Source: Candidatus Latescibacterota bacterium
GTDB taxonomy: Bacteria; JAAXHH01
Direction: 5' to 3'
DNA: 64,000 nucleotides
Assembly: GCA_022821085.1 (NCBI GenBank)
Contig: JAJEEG010000006.1
Location: forward strand, 939,330 to 1,003,329
Each line of letters begins with the position of its first letter. Position 1 is the stretch's first letter. The notes under the pieces are model-generated. The model saw nothing but the letters and a program-made list of their open reading frames with translations, ran no database searches and was not told the DNA's origin. The position numbers were made by a program, and so were the translations under genes. Shown here one piece after another: positions 52,015 through 59,468 of this stretch.

Positions 52015-52440
52015 TTACAGGGGCCAGTCCCGAAGGATGCGTTCCACTTCCTCGGCGTGACTGCTCTCGTCCCGGATCATGTCTTCCAGCTGGACCATGA
52101 GGCCGTAATCGCCGTACTCTTCCGCCTCGGACCGGCGCTGGACGTATCGCTTGACGATCGTGCGTTCGTCTTCGAGCATGGTCTCCAGGTTCTCGCGGTT
52201 CGAATCGCTTACCTTGACCGGCCGGGGAACGGTCGTGGGCTCGCCGCCCAGCACCACGATCTTGTCGGCCAGGTACTGCGCGTGCAGTTGCTCGTCGGCA
52301 ACCTCATCCTGGAAGAACTTGGCCAGTTCGGGGCGGTAGGGACCGCTGGCCTTGGCCGCGTAGATGGTGAACTGGATGATCGCGCCGAGTTCGGCGGCCA
52401 GGTCTCCGTTTAGGTTGTCGATCAGGGTCTGCTTGTCCAC
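52015..52440 (-). CDS. Ferritin-like / bacterioferritin-family protein
   Basis: The 141-aa four-helix protein has carboxylate-bridged di-iron ligands: NGDLAAELGAIIQFTIYA (Glu), EVADEQLHAQYLADKI (Glu-x-x-His) and QLEDMIRDESSHAEEVERIL (Glu, Glu-x-x-His). It is like short bacterioferritin or Dps-related oxygen-protection proteins. It starts right after an AGGAGAG-type site. The 52441-52614 gap holds nothing recognised. Confidence 0.88.
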   Translation of the reverse strand: MDKQTLIDNLNGDLAAELGAIIQFTIYAAKASGPYRPELAKFFQDEVADEQLHAQYLADKIVVLGGEPTTVPRPVKVSDSNRENLETMLEDERTIVKRYVQRRSEAEEYGDYGLMVQLEDMIRDESSHAEEVERILRDWPL

Positions 52441-52614
52441 GCTTTCTCTCCTTTACTCGTTGTCCACTTTGACAAATAAGGACGTCTTATCCTTCGGTAG
52501 TTTTCATGATACGGATTGCCGCCCAAATGCACAACGCGTATTGCTTCCCATGAGCTTGCCGTGGCGGGCTAATCAAATTGCCGAGGCCGGGCAATGTCCT
52601 GGCTCGATCCTTCA

Positions 52615-53634
52615 TCAAGCCATTTCGAGTACGGCCTTGACCACGCCGCTCTCCGGGTCGAGCCACGTGGGGAAGTCCTTCAGCATGCCTTCCGGGTCGG
52701 CCCTGTGCGTAATCCAGGGCGAGGTATCGATCCGGCCGGCTTCGATATGGCCGATGACCCGCTGCAGGTCGACCGTACGGGCGTTCCGGCTGCCGAGCAG
52801 GGTCATCTCCCTCCGGTGGAAGTCGGGTCCGTCGAAGGAGATGCGCGAGCCGGTGATGCCGACGTAGACCAGGCGTCCGCCGTTGGCGACGTATTCGTGG
52901 GCCTGCATCATGGACCCGGCATGGCCGGTGGCGTCGAAGACCGCCGTCGGGAGTTCGCCGCCCAGCAGCGCGTGCAGCTTCGACGGTACGTCCGCGGCGT
53001 CGGAAATGATCTCAAAGAGATCGTAGCGACGCTTGCAGAATTCGATGCGCCGCCCGCTGATCTCCAGCAGGATCACCCGCGCACCGGCAAGGAGGGCGAA
53101 GGTCAGCACGGAGAGACCGATGGGTCCGGCGCCGATCAGCAGGACCGTTTCGCCCCTTTCGATCGCGGCGCGGTCCACGGCGTGGGCGCCGATGCCCAGG
53201 GTCTCCACCAGGGCCAGTTGCTCGAGGGACATGGCATCGGAACGCAGCAGCTTCCCGGCCGGGAGCACCAGGACGTCCCGCATGCCGCCGTCCACGTGTA
53301 CGCCCAGGACGTCGAGGTTCGTGCAGCAGTTCGTCTTGCCCATGCGGCAGGGTACGCAGTCCCCGCAGTCCATGTAGGGGACGACGGCGCACAGGTCGCC
53401 GGGATGGATGTGCGTCACGTCCCGTCCCGTCCCGAGAATCTCCACCCCCAGTTCGTGCCCGAGGATGCGCGGGTAGTCGAAGAAGGGTTGCGTACCCTCG
53501 AAGGCATGCAGGTCCGTGCCGCAGATCCCGACCCGGCGAATGCGCACCAGCGCCTCTCCGGGACCCGGAGGCGTGGGCTCGGGAGTATCCTCCAGGACGA
53601 AACGGCCGGGTTGTTCGAGTACGATAGTGGGCAT
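52615..53634 (-). CDS. Zinc-dependent medium-chain dehydrogenase
   Basis: The 339-aa protein has catalytic zinc ligands in GICGTDLHAFEG and GHELGVE, the structural cluster CGDCVPCRMGKTNCC (about residues 93-107) and the NAD motif VLLIGAGPIGLS. It is of the sorbitol/threonine dehydrogenase type. It lies 18 bases downstream of uxaB in the mazG-uxaB-dehydrogenase unit, so oxidation of a uronate-derived or related polyol is likely. Confidence 0.92.
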   Translation of the reverse strand: MPTIVLEQPGRFVLEDTPEPTPPGPGEALVRIRRVGICGTDLHAFEGTQPFFDYPRILGHELGVEILGTGRDVTHIHPGDLCAVVPYMDCGDCVPCRMGKTNCCTNLDVLGVHVDGGMRDVLVLPAGKLLRSDAMSLEQLALVETLGIGAHAVDRAAIERGETVLLIGAGPIGLSVLTFALLAGARVILLEISGRRIEFCKRRYDLFEIISDAADVPSKLHALLGGELPTAVFDATGHAGSMMQAHEYVANGGRLVYVGITGSRISFDGPDFHRREMTLLGSRNARTVDLQRVIGHIEAGRIDTSPWITHRADPEGMLKDFPTWLDPESGVVKAVLEMA

Positions 53635-53652
53635 ACGGTCAGGTCTCGCTTT

Positions 53653-54762
53653 TCAGGACAGCAGAGCGGAAAGCAGGGGTGGCTTGCGGTTAAACTTCTC
53701 GATGTACGCTTCGTAGGTGGGCGCCAGACGCATCTTCACCTTGATCTGGTGGTCCACCGCGATGGATTCGAGCCGGTGGTCCAGGAAAGGATTCCGGAAC
53801 CGTTCGATGCAGTCCTCCGCGAAGATCCGGGCGTCTTCCACCTCGTCCGGCAGTGCCGGCACGATTTCTTCCAGCATCAGGTCCCGCAGCCAGGGACCCG
53901 TTTCCCCATGGTCGACCGCCTCCCGGACGGTCCGGATGCCCAGGGGCATGGCCCGGCAGACCAGCGCCGTGTGGGCGCCGTTGAGCACCCTCACCTTGCG
54001 CAGCGCGTAGGGACGGACGTCCGGCGTACGGGTAATGGCCGGGTGCTCGATGAACCGCGCGGCCCCCGGCCGGTCCTCCAGGGCCCAGAAGGCGAAGGGT
54101 TCGGTCAGCGCCAACAGTCCGTCGCCGTGGGGATTGGGAAATCCCGGCGGCGGTTCGATGGTGATCCGGTCCACGAGCGTATGCAGCCAGGTCACGCCTT
54201 CTTCCAGCCAGTCCAGGAAGCCGTCGCCCAGGCGTCGCTGCCGACCCAGTGCCCGGACCAGCCCGTGCAACGCCCCGGCGTTGTCGTCGATCAGTTCGCA
54301 GGGGATGACGGTCACCGGCGCACCGCCGTGTTCATACCGCGCAAGGAGCACGGCGAGCAATTTTCCAGGGAAAGAAACCGGCGGCGCGCCTTCCAGCCGC
54401 TCCGATTCCGGCACGTCGTACCCGGTTTCCGACGTGTTGGAGAGGATGTATTCCGTAGACGGGTCGCGCCCCACGGCCAGTACGGCTTCCCAGTCCTCCA
54501 CGGCGCTCAGGGCCCTCGAGACGCTTTCCACTTCGACGGACTCGTCGATCCGCCTGCCGTCGCGGATCCCCCGCACGCGTAACCGGTAACGGCCGTGCTG
54601 GTCGTTGAACAACCGGGCCCTCCCCGTTCCCGTGGACTGGACCACCACGATCCGGCCGATCTCCTGTCCGGCCTGCCTGGCCTCGTGGATGAAGAGGTCG
54701 GCGAAGGCGCGGAGGAACCGGCCGCTGCCGAACTGGAGCACCGATTCAGCCGGCGTCGCCAT
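53653..54762 (-). CDS. uxaB: Tagaturonate reductase / mannitol dehydrogenase family protein
   Basis: The 369-aa protein has the long-chain mannitol dehydrogenase fold: ESVLQFGSGRFLRAFADLFI (residues about 6-25), YILSNTSETGY, IPCELIDDNAGALH, WLEEGVTWLHTLVDRI and KVRVLNGAHTALVCRAMPLGIRTVREAVDH with the active Lys/Asn/His. It is shorter than E. coli UxaB but like tagaturonate reductases of this kind. It would reduce tagaturonate to altronate in galacturonate use. Its start lies inside the end of mazG (17-base overlap). Confidence 0.85.
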   Translation of the reverse strand: MATPAESVLQFGSGRFLRAFADLFIHEARQAGQEIGRIVVVQSTGTGRARLFNDQHGRYRLRVRGIRDGRRIDESVEVESVSRALSAVEDWEAVLAVGRDPSTEYILSNTSETGYDVPESERLEGAPPVSFPGKLLAVLLARYEHGGAPVTVIPCELIDDNAGALHGLVRALGRQRRLGDGFLDWLEEGVTWLHTLVDRITIEPPPGFPNPHGDGLLALTEPFAFWALEDRPGAARFIEHPAITRTPDVRPYALRKVRVLNGAHTALVCRAMPLGIRTVREAVDHGETGPWLRDLMLEEIVPALPDEVEDARIFAEDCIERFRNPFLDHRLESIAVDHQIKVKMRLAPTYEAYIEKFNRKPPLLSALLS

Positions 54763-55537
54763 CCGACTCCCTTCGCTTGGCCTCGTCCCACAGGGCGTCC
54801 AGTTCCTCGAAGGTGGCCCTTTCCAGGCTTTCTCCCTTGAGTTCGAGGGCGGCCTCGATGTACCTGAATCGGCGGATGAACTTGTCGTTGCTCCTTCTCA
54901 GGGCATCCTCCGGCGGCACGTTGAGGTGGCGCGACAGGTTCACCAGGGAGAACAGCAGGTCGCCCATCTCCTCCTCGATCTTCGCCCGGTCCCCGTGCTC
55001 CATGGCGCGGCGCACCTCACCGATTTCCTCGCCGACCTTCCCGAGCACCTCCTTCACGTCGTCCCAGTCGAAGTTGACCCGGGCGACCTTTTCCTGGATG
55101 CGGTAGGCGCGGAGCAGCGCGGGCATGCCCGCCGGGAGGCCGTCAAGCACGGACCCGGGGCCTTCCTCCCCCTTTTCCTCCCGCTTGATCTTCTCCCAGT
55201 TGGTCAGCACCTCGTCGGCCGTGGCCGCCCGGACGTCCCCGAAGACGTGGGGATGGCGCCGGACGAGCTTGTCGTTGATCGCCCGGGCCACGTCGTGGAT
55301 GTCGAACCGCTGCTCCTCGGCGGCGATCTGCGCGTGGAAGACGACCTGGAGGAGCAGGTCCCCCAGTTCGTCCCGGAAGTCGCCGTCCTCGCCGTTGTCC
55401 AGCGCGTCCAGCACCTCGTAGGCTTCTTCGATCAGGTACGGCCGCAGGGTCTGGTGGGTCTGTTCCCGATCCCAGGGACAGCCTCCCTTCGACCGGAGTT
55501 TCGCCATGATGTCCACGAGCTCTTCGAAGGGGGTCAT
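54746..55537 (-). CDS. mazG: Nucleoside triphosphate pyrophosphohydrolase MazG
   Basis: The 263-aa protein has two MazG domains: first at residues about 20-110 (KGGCPWDREQTHQTLRPYLIEEAYEVLDALDNGE...FRDELGDLLLQVVFHAQIA) and second at about 165-235 (VGEEIGEVRRAMEHGDRAKIEEEMGDLLFSLVNL), each with the EE...ExxD metal site. It removes aberrant NTPs and lowers ppGpp. It is the first gene of the unit with uxaB; the overlap of unrelated functions is a chance grouping. Confidence 0.95.
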   Translation of the reverse strand: MTPFEELVDIMAKLRSKGGCPWDREQTHQTLRPYLIEEAYEVLDALDNGEDGDFRDELGDLLLQVVFHAQIAAEEQRFDIHDVARAINDKLVRRHPHVFGDVRAATADEVLTNWEKIKREEKGEEGPGSVLDGLPAGMPALLRAYRIQEKVARVNFDWDDVKEVLGKVGEEIGEVRRAMEHGDRAKIEEEMGDLLFSLVNLSRHLNVPPEDALRRSNDKFIRRFRYIEAALELKGESLERATFEELDALWDEAKRRESDGDAG

Positions 55538-55597
55538 AGGGGGTTGCGTCGGGTGGCAGGTTGAGCTTTGAAAGTACGTTTGATATAACGGAAGGCT

Positions 55598-55945
55598 CTA
55601 CGGATTCTTATTGCCGATGATATCTTCCAATTCTGTGATAAGAAGCGGCAGGTCGTTTCGTATGATTTTCCACAAGATGTCGAGGTTGACGGCATCGTAC
55701 CCGTGGACTAGCCGGTTGCGCACTCCAACGATCTGCGGCCAGGGTATCGTAGAGTGATTCTGCTTTGTCTTATCGGAAACTCGGTTAGCCGCTTCCCCTA
55801 CGGTTTCCACCAACTTCAGCAAGGCGAGTTGCCTTATCCTGTCTTCGAATAAGTCGTTCAGAGATTTCCCTTCAGTCAAGTCGACTGCTTCCACAGCGTA
55901 GTTTCGCATATCCATGAGGCTTACGCGATCATCACGTCTGCTCAT
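55598..55945 (-). CDS. hepT: HepT-like HEPN ribonuclease toxin (DUF86)
   Basis: The 115-aa protein starts MSRRDDRVSLMDMRNYAVEAVDLTEGKS and has the HEPN RNase motif in VGVRNRLVHGYDAVNLDILW (R-N-x-x-x-H-x-Tyr), where the Tyr is the site of AMP modification in known pairs. It is the toxin of the HEPN/MNT type. The ATG at 55945 lies in the end of the partner gene (14-base overlap). Confidence 0.92.
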   Translation of the reverse strand: MSRRDDRVSLMDMRNYAVEAVDLTEGKSLNDLFEDRIRQLALLKLVETVGEAANRVSDKTKQNHSTIPWPQIVGVRNRLVHGYDAVNLDILWKIIRNDLPLLITELEDIIGNKNP

Positions 55946-56243
55946 ACTGCACCTCGGCGGTGTTAAGTATCTCTTCCCGAAGAATCCAATTTCGGCTGTT
56001 TTCAACCCCTATAAAGGTGTACAGGTCTACCCGCCGGCCAAGTACATCCGATAGTTCGTCCTGAATGGTGAAGAATTCCAAGCCCGGTGTTCGGCCCGGC
56101 TCGAATTCCACTAGAATGTCCACATCGCTATCAGGCGTGAAATCGTCGCGCAGTACCGACCCGAACAGGGCAAGGCGCCTGATGTGGTGCCGCCGGCAGA
56201 ATTCAGCGATTTTCTTGTCGGGGATATCGATACGTACATTCAT
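55932..56243 (-). CDS. mntA: MntA-like minimal nucleotidyltransferase antitoxin
   Basis: The 103-aa protein has the nucleotidyltransferase motif ALFGSVLRDDFTPDSDVDILVEF (GSx10DxD, residues about 26-47) and a third Asp in GRRVDLYTF. In characterised pairs MntA adds AMP to HepT and so inactivates it. The start is at 56243. Confidence 0.92.
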   Translation of the reverse strand: MNVRIDIPDKKIAEFCRRHHIRRLALFGSVLRDDFTPDSDVDILVEFEPGRTPGLEFFTIQDELSDVLGRRVDLYTFIGVENSRNWILREEILNTAEVQYEQT

Positions 56244-56656
56244 GATTGGAGTTTCCTCGGCATTGTAACTGTGAGGTCGATCAGCAGAAACACCGAAGGT
56301 GACGCTGTGTAAATGCCAGATGAAATCAGGTTGACCGTGATTCGCCGGAAAGCCCTTCCGCGCTCCAGTGCGGTCCTTGTTCCTGGTCTGCGATTCTATT
56401 TGCGAGATTCCCGTAGTCGGAAACCGTATCTTACAATAACCAGAACCGGTCAGGAATCAAGCCGTAATTTGCCGCGTCGATACAGGATGCCACCGCGCTT
56501 TGAACTCCGCTCCATCCGCCCGTAACCACCAAGAAAACTATTGACGTAAGCCCTTGATAAATCTACATTGTCTAGGTTTAACGGGGATCGTTCCCGTAAC
56601 CGGTTCAGGATCGTTTCGCAAGGGAGGAACTGGGGTTTCTGAAAGGCGTGCAAGGC
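56244..56656. other. Intergenic region with promoter and leader of the HNH-scpAB run
   Basis: No gene is supported in 56244-56656. It holds a promoter at 56541-56569 and, in the leader, a small stem (ACGGG 56581-56585, CCCGT 56593-56597, 7-base loop) without a T run. Confidence 0.6.
56541..56569 (+). promoter_or_regulatory. Sigma-70-type promoter of the HNH-scpA-scpB operon
   Basis: TTGACG (56541-56546), 17-base spacer, TACATT (56564-56569). The predicted start near 56576 leaves a leader of about 80 bases to the ATG at 56657. Confidence 0.5.
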
Positions 56657-57196
56657 ATGGTAAGCGAACATGTCCTCATTCTGAACCAGAACTACGAGCC
56701 TTTGAGTGTTTGTACGGCAAGGCGGGCGGTCATTCTCGTTTTTCTGCGCAAGGCGGAGATCATTGACAAATACGCGGACCCGGTGCGAGGCGTATACACG
56801 CTGTTCGACCGGCCCAGTATCGTCCGGCTCGTGAACTTCGTTCGCATACCGAGCAAGGGCATCATGCTGTCGCGCAAGAATATCCTTAAGCGCGACGGCC
56901 ACCAGTGCCAGTACTGCAGCACGACGAGGGGCCCCCTGACCGTCGATCATGTGCTGCCCAGGTATCTTGGCGGCAGGGACAGCTGGGAGAACATGGTCTG
57001 CGCCTGCCAGCGCTGCAACAACAAGAAGGGGGACAGGCTGCCGGAAGAGGTGAACATGGCGCTGCGGCGCAAGCCCAAGGCGCCCACCAGGATACACTTT
57101 ATTCGAGACTTCATAGGCATCCACCATCACTCCTGGCGCCCCTACCTGTTTCTGAAGAACGAACAACCGGAAGAATTGCTATGGCCTACCAGGTAA
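56657..57196 (+). CDS. HNH endonuclease family protein
   Basis: The 179-aa protein begins MVSEHVLILNQNYEPLSVCTARRAVILVF, an N-terminal part typical of small bacterial HNH proteins, then a zinc-HNH site: RDGHQCQYCSTTRGPLTVDHVLPRYLGGRDSWENMVCACQRCNNKKGDR (CxxC, DH, N, CxxC). Function is not known; likely DNA binding or cutting in maintenance. It overlaps scpA by 16 bases, so coupled translation with the condensin-like genes is expected. Confidence 0.92.
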   Translation: MVSEHVLILNQNYEPLSVCTARRAVILVFLRKAEIIDKYADPVRGVYTLFDRPSIVRLVNFVRIPSKGIMLSRKNILKRDGHQCQYCSTTRGPLTVDHVLPRYLGGRDSWENMVCACQRCNNKKGDRLPEEVNMALRRKPKAPTRIHFIRDFIGIHHHSWRPYLFLKNEQPEELLWPTR

Positions 57197-57927
57197 GGCT
57201 CGAACACTTCGAAGGACCGCTGGATCTCCTGCTGTACCTGATCAGGGAACACGAGGTGGATATCTACGACATTCCCATCTCGCTGGTCACGCAGCAGTAC
57301 CTTCAGTATCTCGAGCTGCTCAAGTTGCTCGATCTCGAAGTCGGCAGCGAGTACCTGCTCATGGCGGCGACGCTCTTGCGCATCAAGTCGAAGATGCTGC
57401 TGCCCCGCAGGGCCGACGAGGAGGAAGAGGAAGGCGCGGATCCGCGGCAGGAACTCGTGCAGCGGCTGTTGGAATACCGGCAGTTCAAGGAAGCGGCCGG
57501 CGTGCTGAACGAGCACCAGGACCGCAACGCCGACGTGTTCTACCATCCGCCCGCGGAGCACCCGGACGAGGACCTGAACGGCGTGGAGACGCTCGATACC
57601 CGGCTGGCGGGCAACTTGAATCTCTGGGACCTGCTGCAGGCTTTCAAGTTCACGCTGGACCGCGCGAAAGACGATTTCGACCGGACCGTGGAGCGGGAGA
57701 CCCTGTCGATCGAGGACCGGATGGACGATATCCTGGATCACCTGAAGCGACAGAAGAACCTGTTCTTCAGTGCGCTCTTCCAGGAGGATCTCTCCCGCCC
57801 CTTTCTGATCATCACCTTCCTGGCCCTGCTGGAACTGATCCGGCAGAACCGGGTGGTTTTCGAGCAGACCGATACGCTGGGCGAGATCTGGCTGACCCTA
57901 TCCGATTCGGTAGGCACCTCTTCGTGA
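57181..57927 (+). CDS. scpA: Segregation and condensation protein A
   Basis: The 248-aa protein shows ScpA: MAYQVRLEHFEGPLDLLLYLIREHEVDIYDIPISLVTQQYLQYLELLKLLDLEVGSEYLLMAATLLRIKSKMLLP, an acidic middle part (DEEEEEGADPRQEL) and the winged-helix end (LSRPFLIITFLALLELIRQNRVVFEQ). It bridges SMC heads with ScpB. The start lies within the HNH gene end. The scpB gene begins 13 bases after its stop. Confidence 0.95.
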   Translation: MAYQVRLEHFEGPLDLLLYLIREHEVDIYDIPISLVTQQYLQYLELLKLLDLEVGSEYLLMAATLLRIKSKMLLPRRADEEEEEGADPRQELVQRLLEYRQFKEAAGVLNEHQDRNADVFYHPPAEHPDEDLNGVETLDTRLAGNLNLWDLLQAFKFTLDRAKDDFDRTVERETLSIEDRMDDILDHLKRQKNLFFSALFQEDLSRPFLIITFLALLELIRQNRVVFEQTDTLGEIWLTLSDSVGTSS

Positions 57928-57940
57928 GGGAGCACGCGTA

Positions 57941-58684
57941 ATGCAGAAGAAACTGATCATGGACGAGGCGCAGCTGGAAGAGTACCGCGCGATTACGGAA
58001 GCCGTGCTCTTCGCCAGTGACGCGCCGCTCAGCCTGGCCGAACTCAGCCGTATCATGGACGACGTGGGCGAGGACCTGGTCGGCGGATGCATCGAAGCCC
58101 TGAACGAGAAGTACGCGCAGGGCGGCCACGGCTTCGAAATCCGGCACGTGGCCAACGGCTACCAGCTGAGCAGCAAGGTAGATTACGCGAAATGGATTCG
58201 CCGGCTCTACCGGGGCCGGATACCGTCGCGGCTCACCCAGGCCGCCCTGGAATGCCTTTCGATCGTCGCGTACAAACAGCCGATCAGCCGGTCCGAGGTG
58301 GAGGCCATTCGAGGGGTGAACGTGGACGGCGTGCTTCGGACGTTGCTGGATCGAAACCTCATACGCATCGCCGGCAGGGGAGAAGGCGTCGGCCGGCCGA
58401 TTCTCTATGCCACGACGGGCGATTTCCTCCGGTATTTCGGGCTCAACAAGCTTTCGGACCTGCCCAAGCTGGACGAACTGAACGAACTGTTGAAGGATCA
58501 GGATATCGAGCTGGACGAAGTAGAAGAGCAGCTGGACCAGTCGCTGTTCCCGCGGCCGGGACAGTCAGGCAGTCCGAGCGGGCCGAACGGACCAGGCGGT
58601 CCAAGCGGTCCGGAAGGTCCGGTGGACGGTACGGATGAGCAAGTATCGGATGAGAAAACAGTGTCGACCGATGAGACTGAATAG
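57941..58684 (+). CDS. scpB: Segregation and condensation protein B, with Gly-Pro-rich tail
   Basis: The 247-aa protein has two winged helices (AITEAVLFASDAPLSLAELSRIM and RIPSRLTQAALECLSIVAYKQPISRSEVEAIRGVNVDGVLRTLLDRNLIRIAGRGEGVGRPILYATTGDFLRYFGL). After residue 200 a low-complexity tail contains six G-x-P-type triplets from a 9-base repeat (58568-58621). The last 14 bases overlap the start region of rluB. Confidence 0.95.
   Translation: MQKKLIMDEAQLEEYRAITEAVLFASDAPLSLAELSRIMDDVGEDLVGGCIEALNEKYAQGGHGFEIRHVANGYQLSSKVDYAKWIRRLYRGRIPSRLTQAALECLSIVAYKQPISRSEVEAIRGVNVDGVLRTLLDRNLIRIAGRGEGVGRPILYATTGDFLRYFGLNKLSDLPKLDELNELLKDQDIELDEVEEQLDQSLFPRPGQSGSPSGPNGPGGPSGPEGPVDGTDEQVSDEKTVSTDETE
58568..58621. 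repeat. 9-bp tandem repeat, six copies, in the scpB tail
   Basis: Six triplets of codons of the form xxC/A-GGx-CCx give GSP, SGP, NGP, GGP, SGP, EGP. The 9-base unit equals that of the intergenic repeat at 9552-9614. Confidence 0.85.
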
Positions 58685-59393
58685 ATACATGGCCCAGGCG
58701 GGCGTCGCCTCCCGGAGGCACAGCGAAGCGATGATCGTGGCCGGCCGGGTCAAACTGAACGGCGAGACGGTCGTTTCCCTGGCCACGCAGGTCCATCCCG
58801 ATTCGGATGTCGTGACGGTCGATGACCGGACGCTGGAGGTATCGGCTGCCCGTAAATGTTACCTGCTCAACAAGCCGGCCGGATACCTGACCACGTTGAA
58901 CGATCCGTTCGGCCGGCCGACGGTGGCCTCGTTGATCCGGGATATTCCGGAGCGCGTCTTTCCCGTCGGCAGGCTGGACCGGGACTCGGAGGGCCTGCTG
59001 CTCCTGACGAACGACGGCGCCTTGAGTCACAGGCTGATGCATCCGCGATTCCATTTCGAAAAGGAGTATCACGTCCTCGTAACGGGCGTGCCGAATGAAG
59101 TCGCGCTGCGAAGGCTGGGAGAAGGCGTTGTGCTGGACGGCAGGACCACGGCGAAGGCCGGCGTGGAATCGATCCGGCGCACGGATAGCGGTACCTGGCT
59201 TTCGATCGTGTTGCACGAGGGCCGCAAGCGCCAGATCCGGAGAATGTGCGACATTGTGGGGCATCCCGTGATGCGGTTGATCAGGGTGCGGCTGGGCGGA
59301 CTGGCCGACAGTGACCTTCCCGCCGGGAAATGGCGCGGGCTGACCCATGGAGAAATCGAGGAACTTGAGCCGGTGGGCCGCATGACCGGCTGA
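58671..59393 (+). CDS. rluB: 23S rRNA pseudouridine synthase (RluB/RsuA family)
   Basis: The 240-aa protein has an S4 RNA-binding domain (RLNRYMAQAGVASRRHSEAMIVAGRVKLNGETV, residues about 2-40) and the catalytic Asp in VGRLDRDSEGLLLLTNDG, then the RKRQIRRMCDIVGHPVMRLIRVR block. It makes a pseudouridine in 23S rRNA. ATG at 58671 is the family start; in-phase ATGs at 58635 and 58650 lie deeper in scpB. Confidence 0.93.
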   Translation: MRLNRYMAQAGVASRRHSEAMIVAGRVKLNGETVVSLATQVHPDSDVVTVDDRTLEVSAARKCYLLNKPAGYLTTLNDPFGRPTVASLIRDIPERVFPVGRLDRDSEGLLLLTNDGALSHRLMHPRFHFEKEYHVLVTGVPNEVALRRLGEGVVLDGRTTAKAGVESIRRTDSGTWLSIVLHEGRKRQIRRMCDIVGHPVMRLIRVRLGGLADSDLPAGKWRGLTHGEIEELEPVGRMTG

Positions 59394-59468
59394 AGGACAT
59401 TTATCGTTCGGGCGGGCCGTCCGGAAGAGTCGGCGGTCCGTGTTTTTCATTCATCAAGGAGGAGTGAC

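Noticed and set aside
52594-54582. A 662-codon open frame on the plus strand
   Set aside because: It lies opposite the dehydrogenase and uxaB genes, which have full family motifs; its own translation is His/Arg/Gln-rich without any motif. The same holds for long opposite frames at 4781-6208 and 41829-43577.
56313-56525. A 70-codon open frame on the plus strand
   Set aside because: No family likeness, no ribosome site and Arg-rich composition typical of chance frames in GC-rich DNA.
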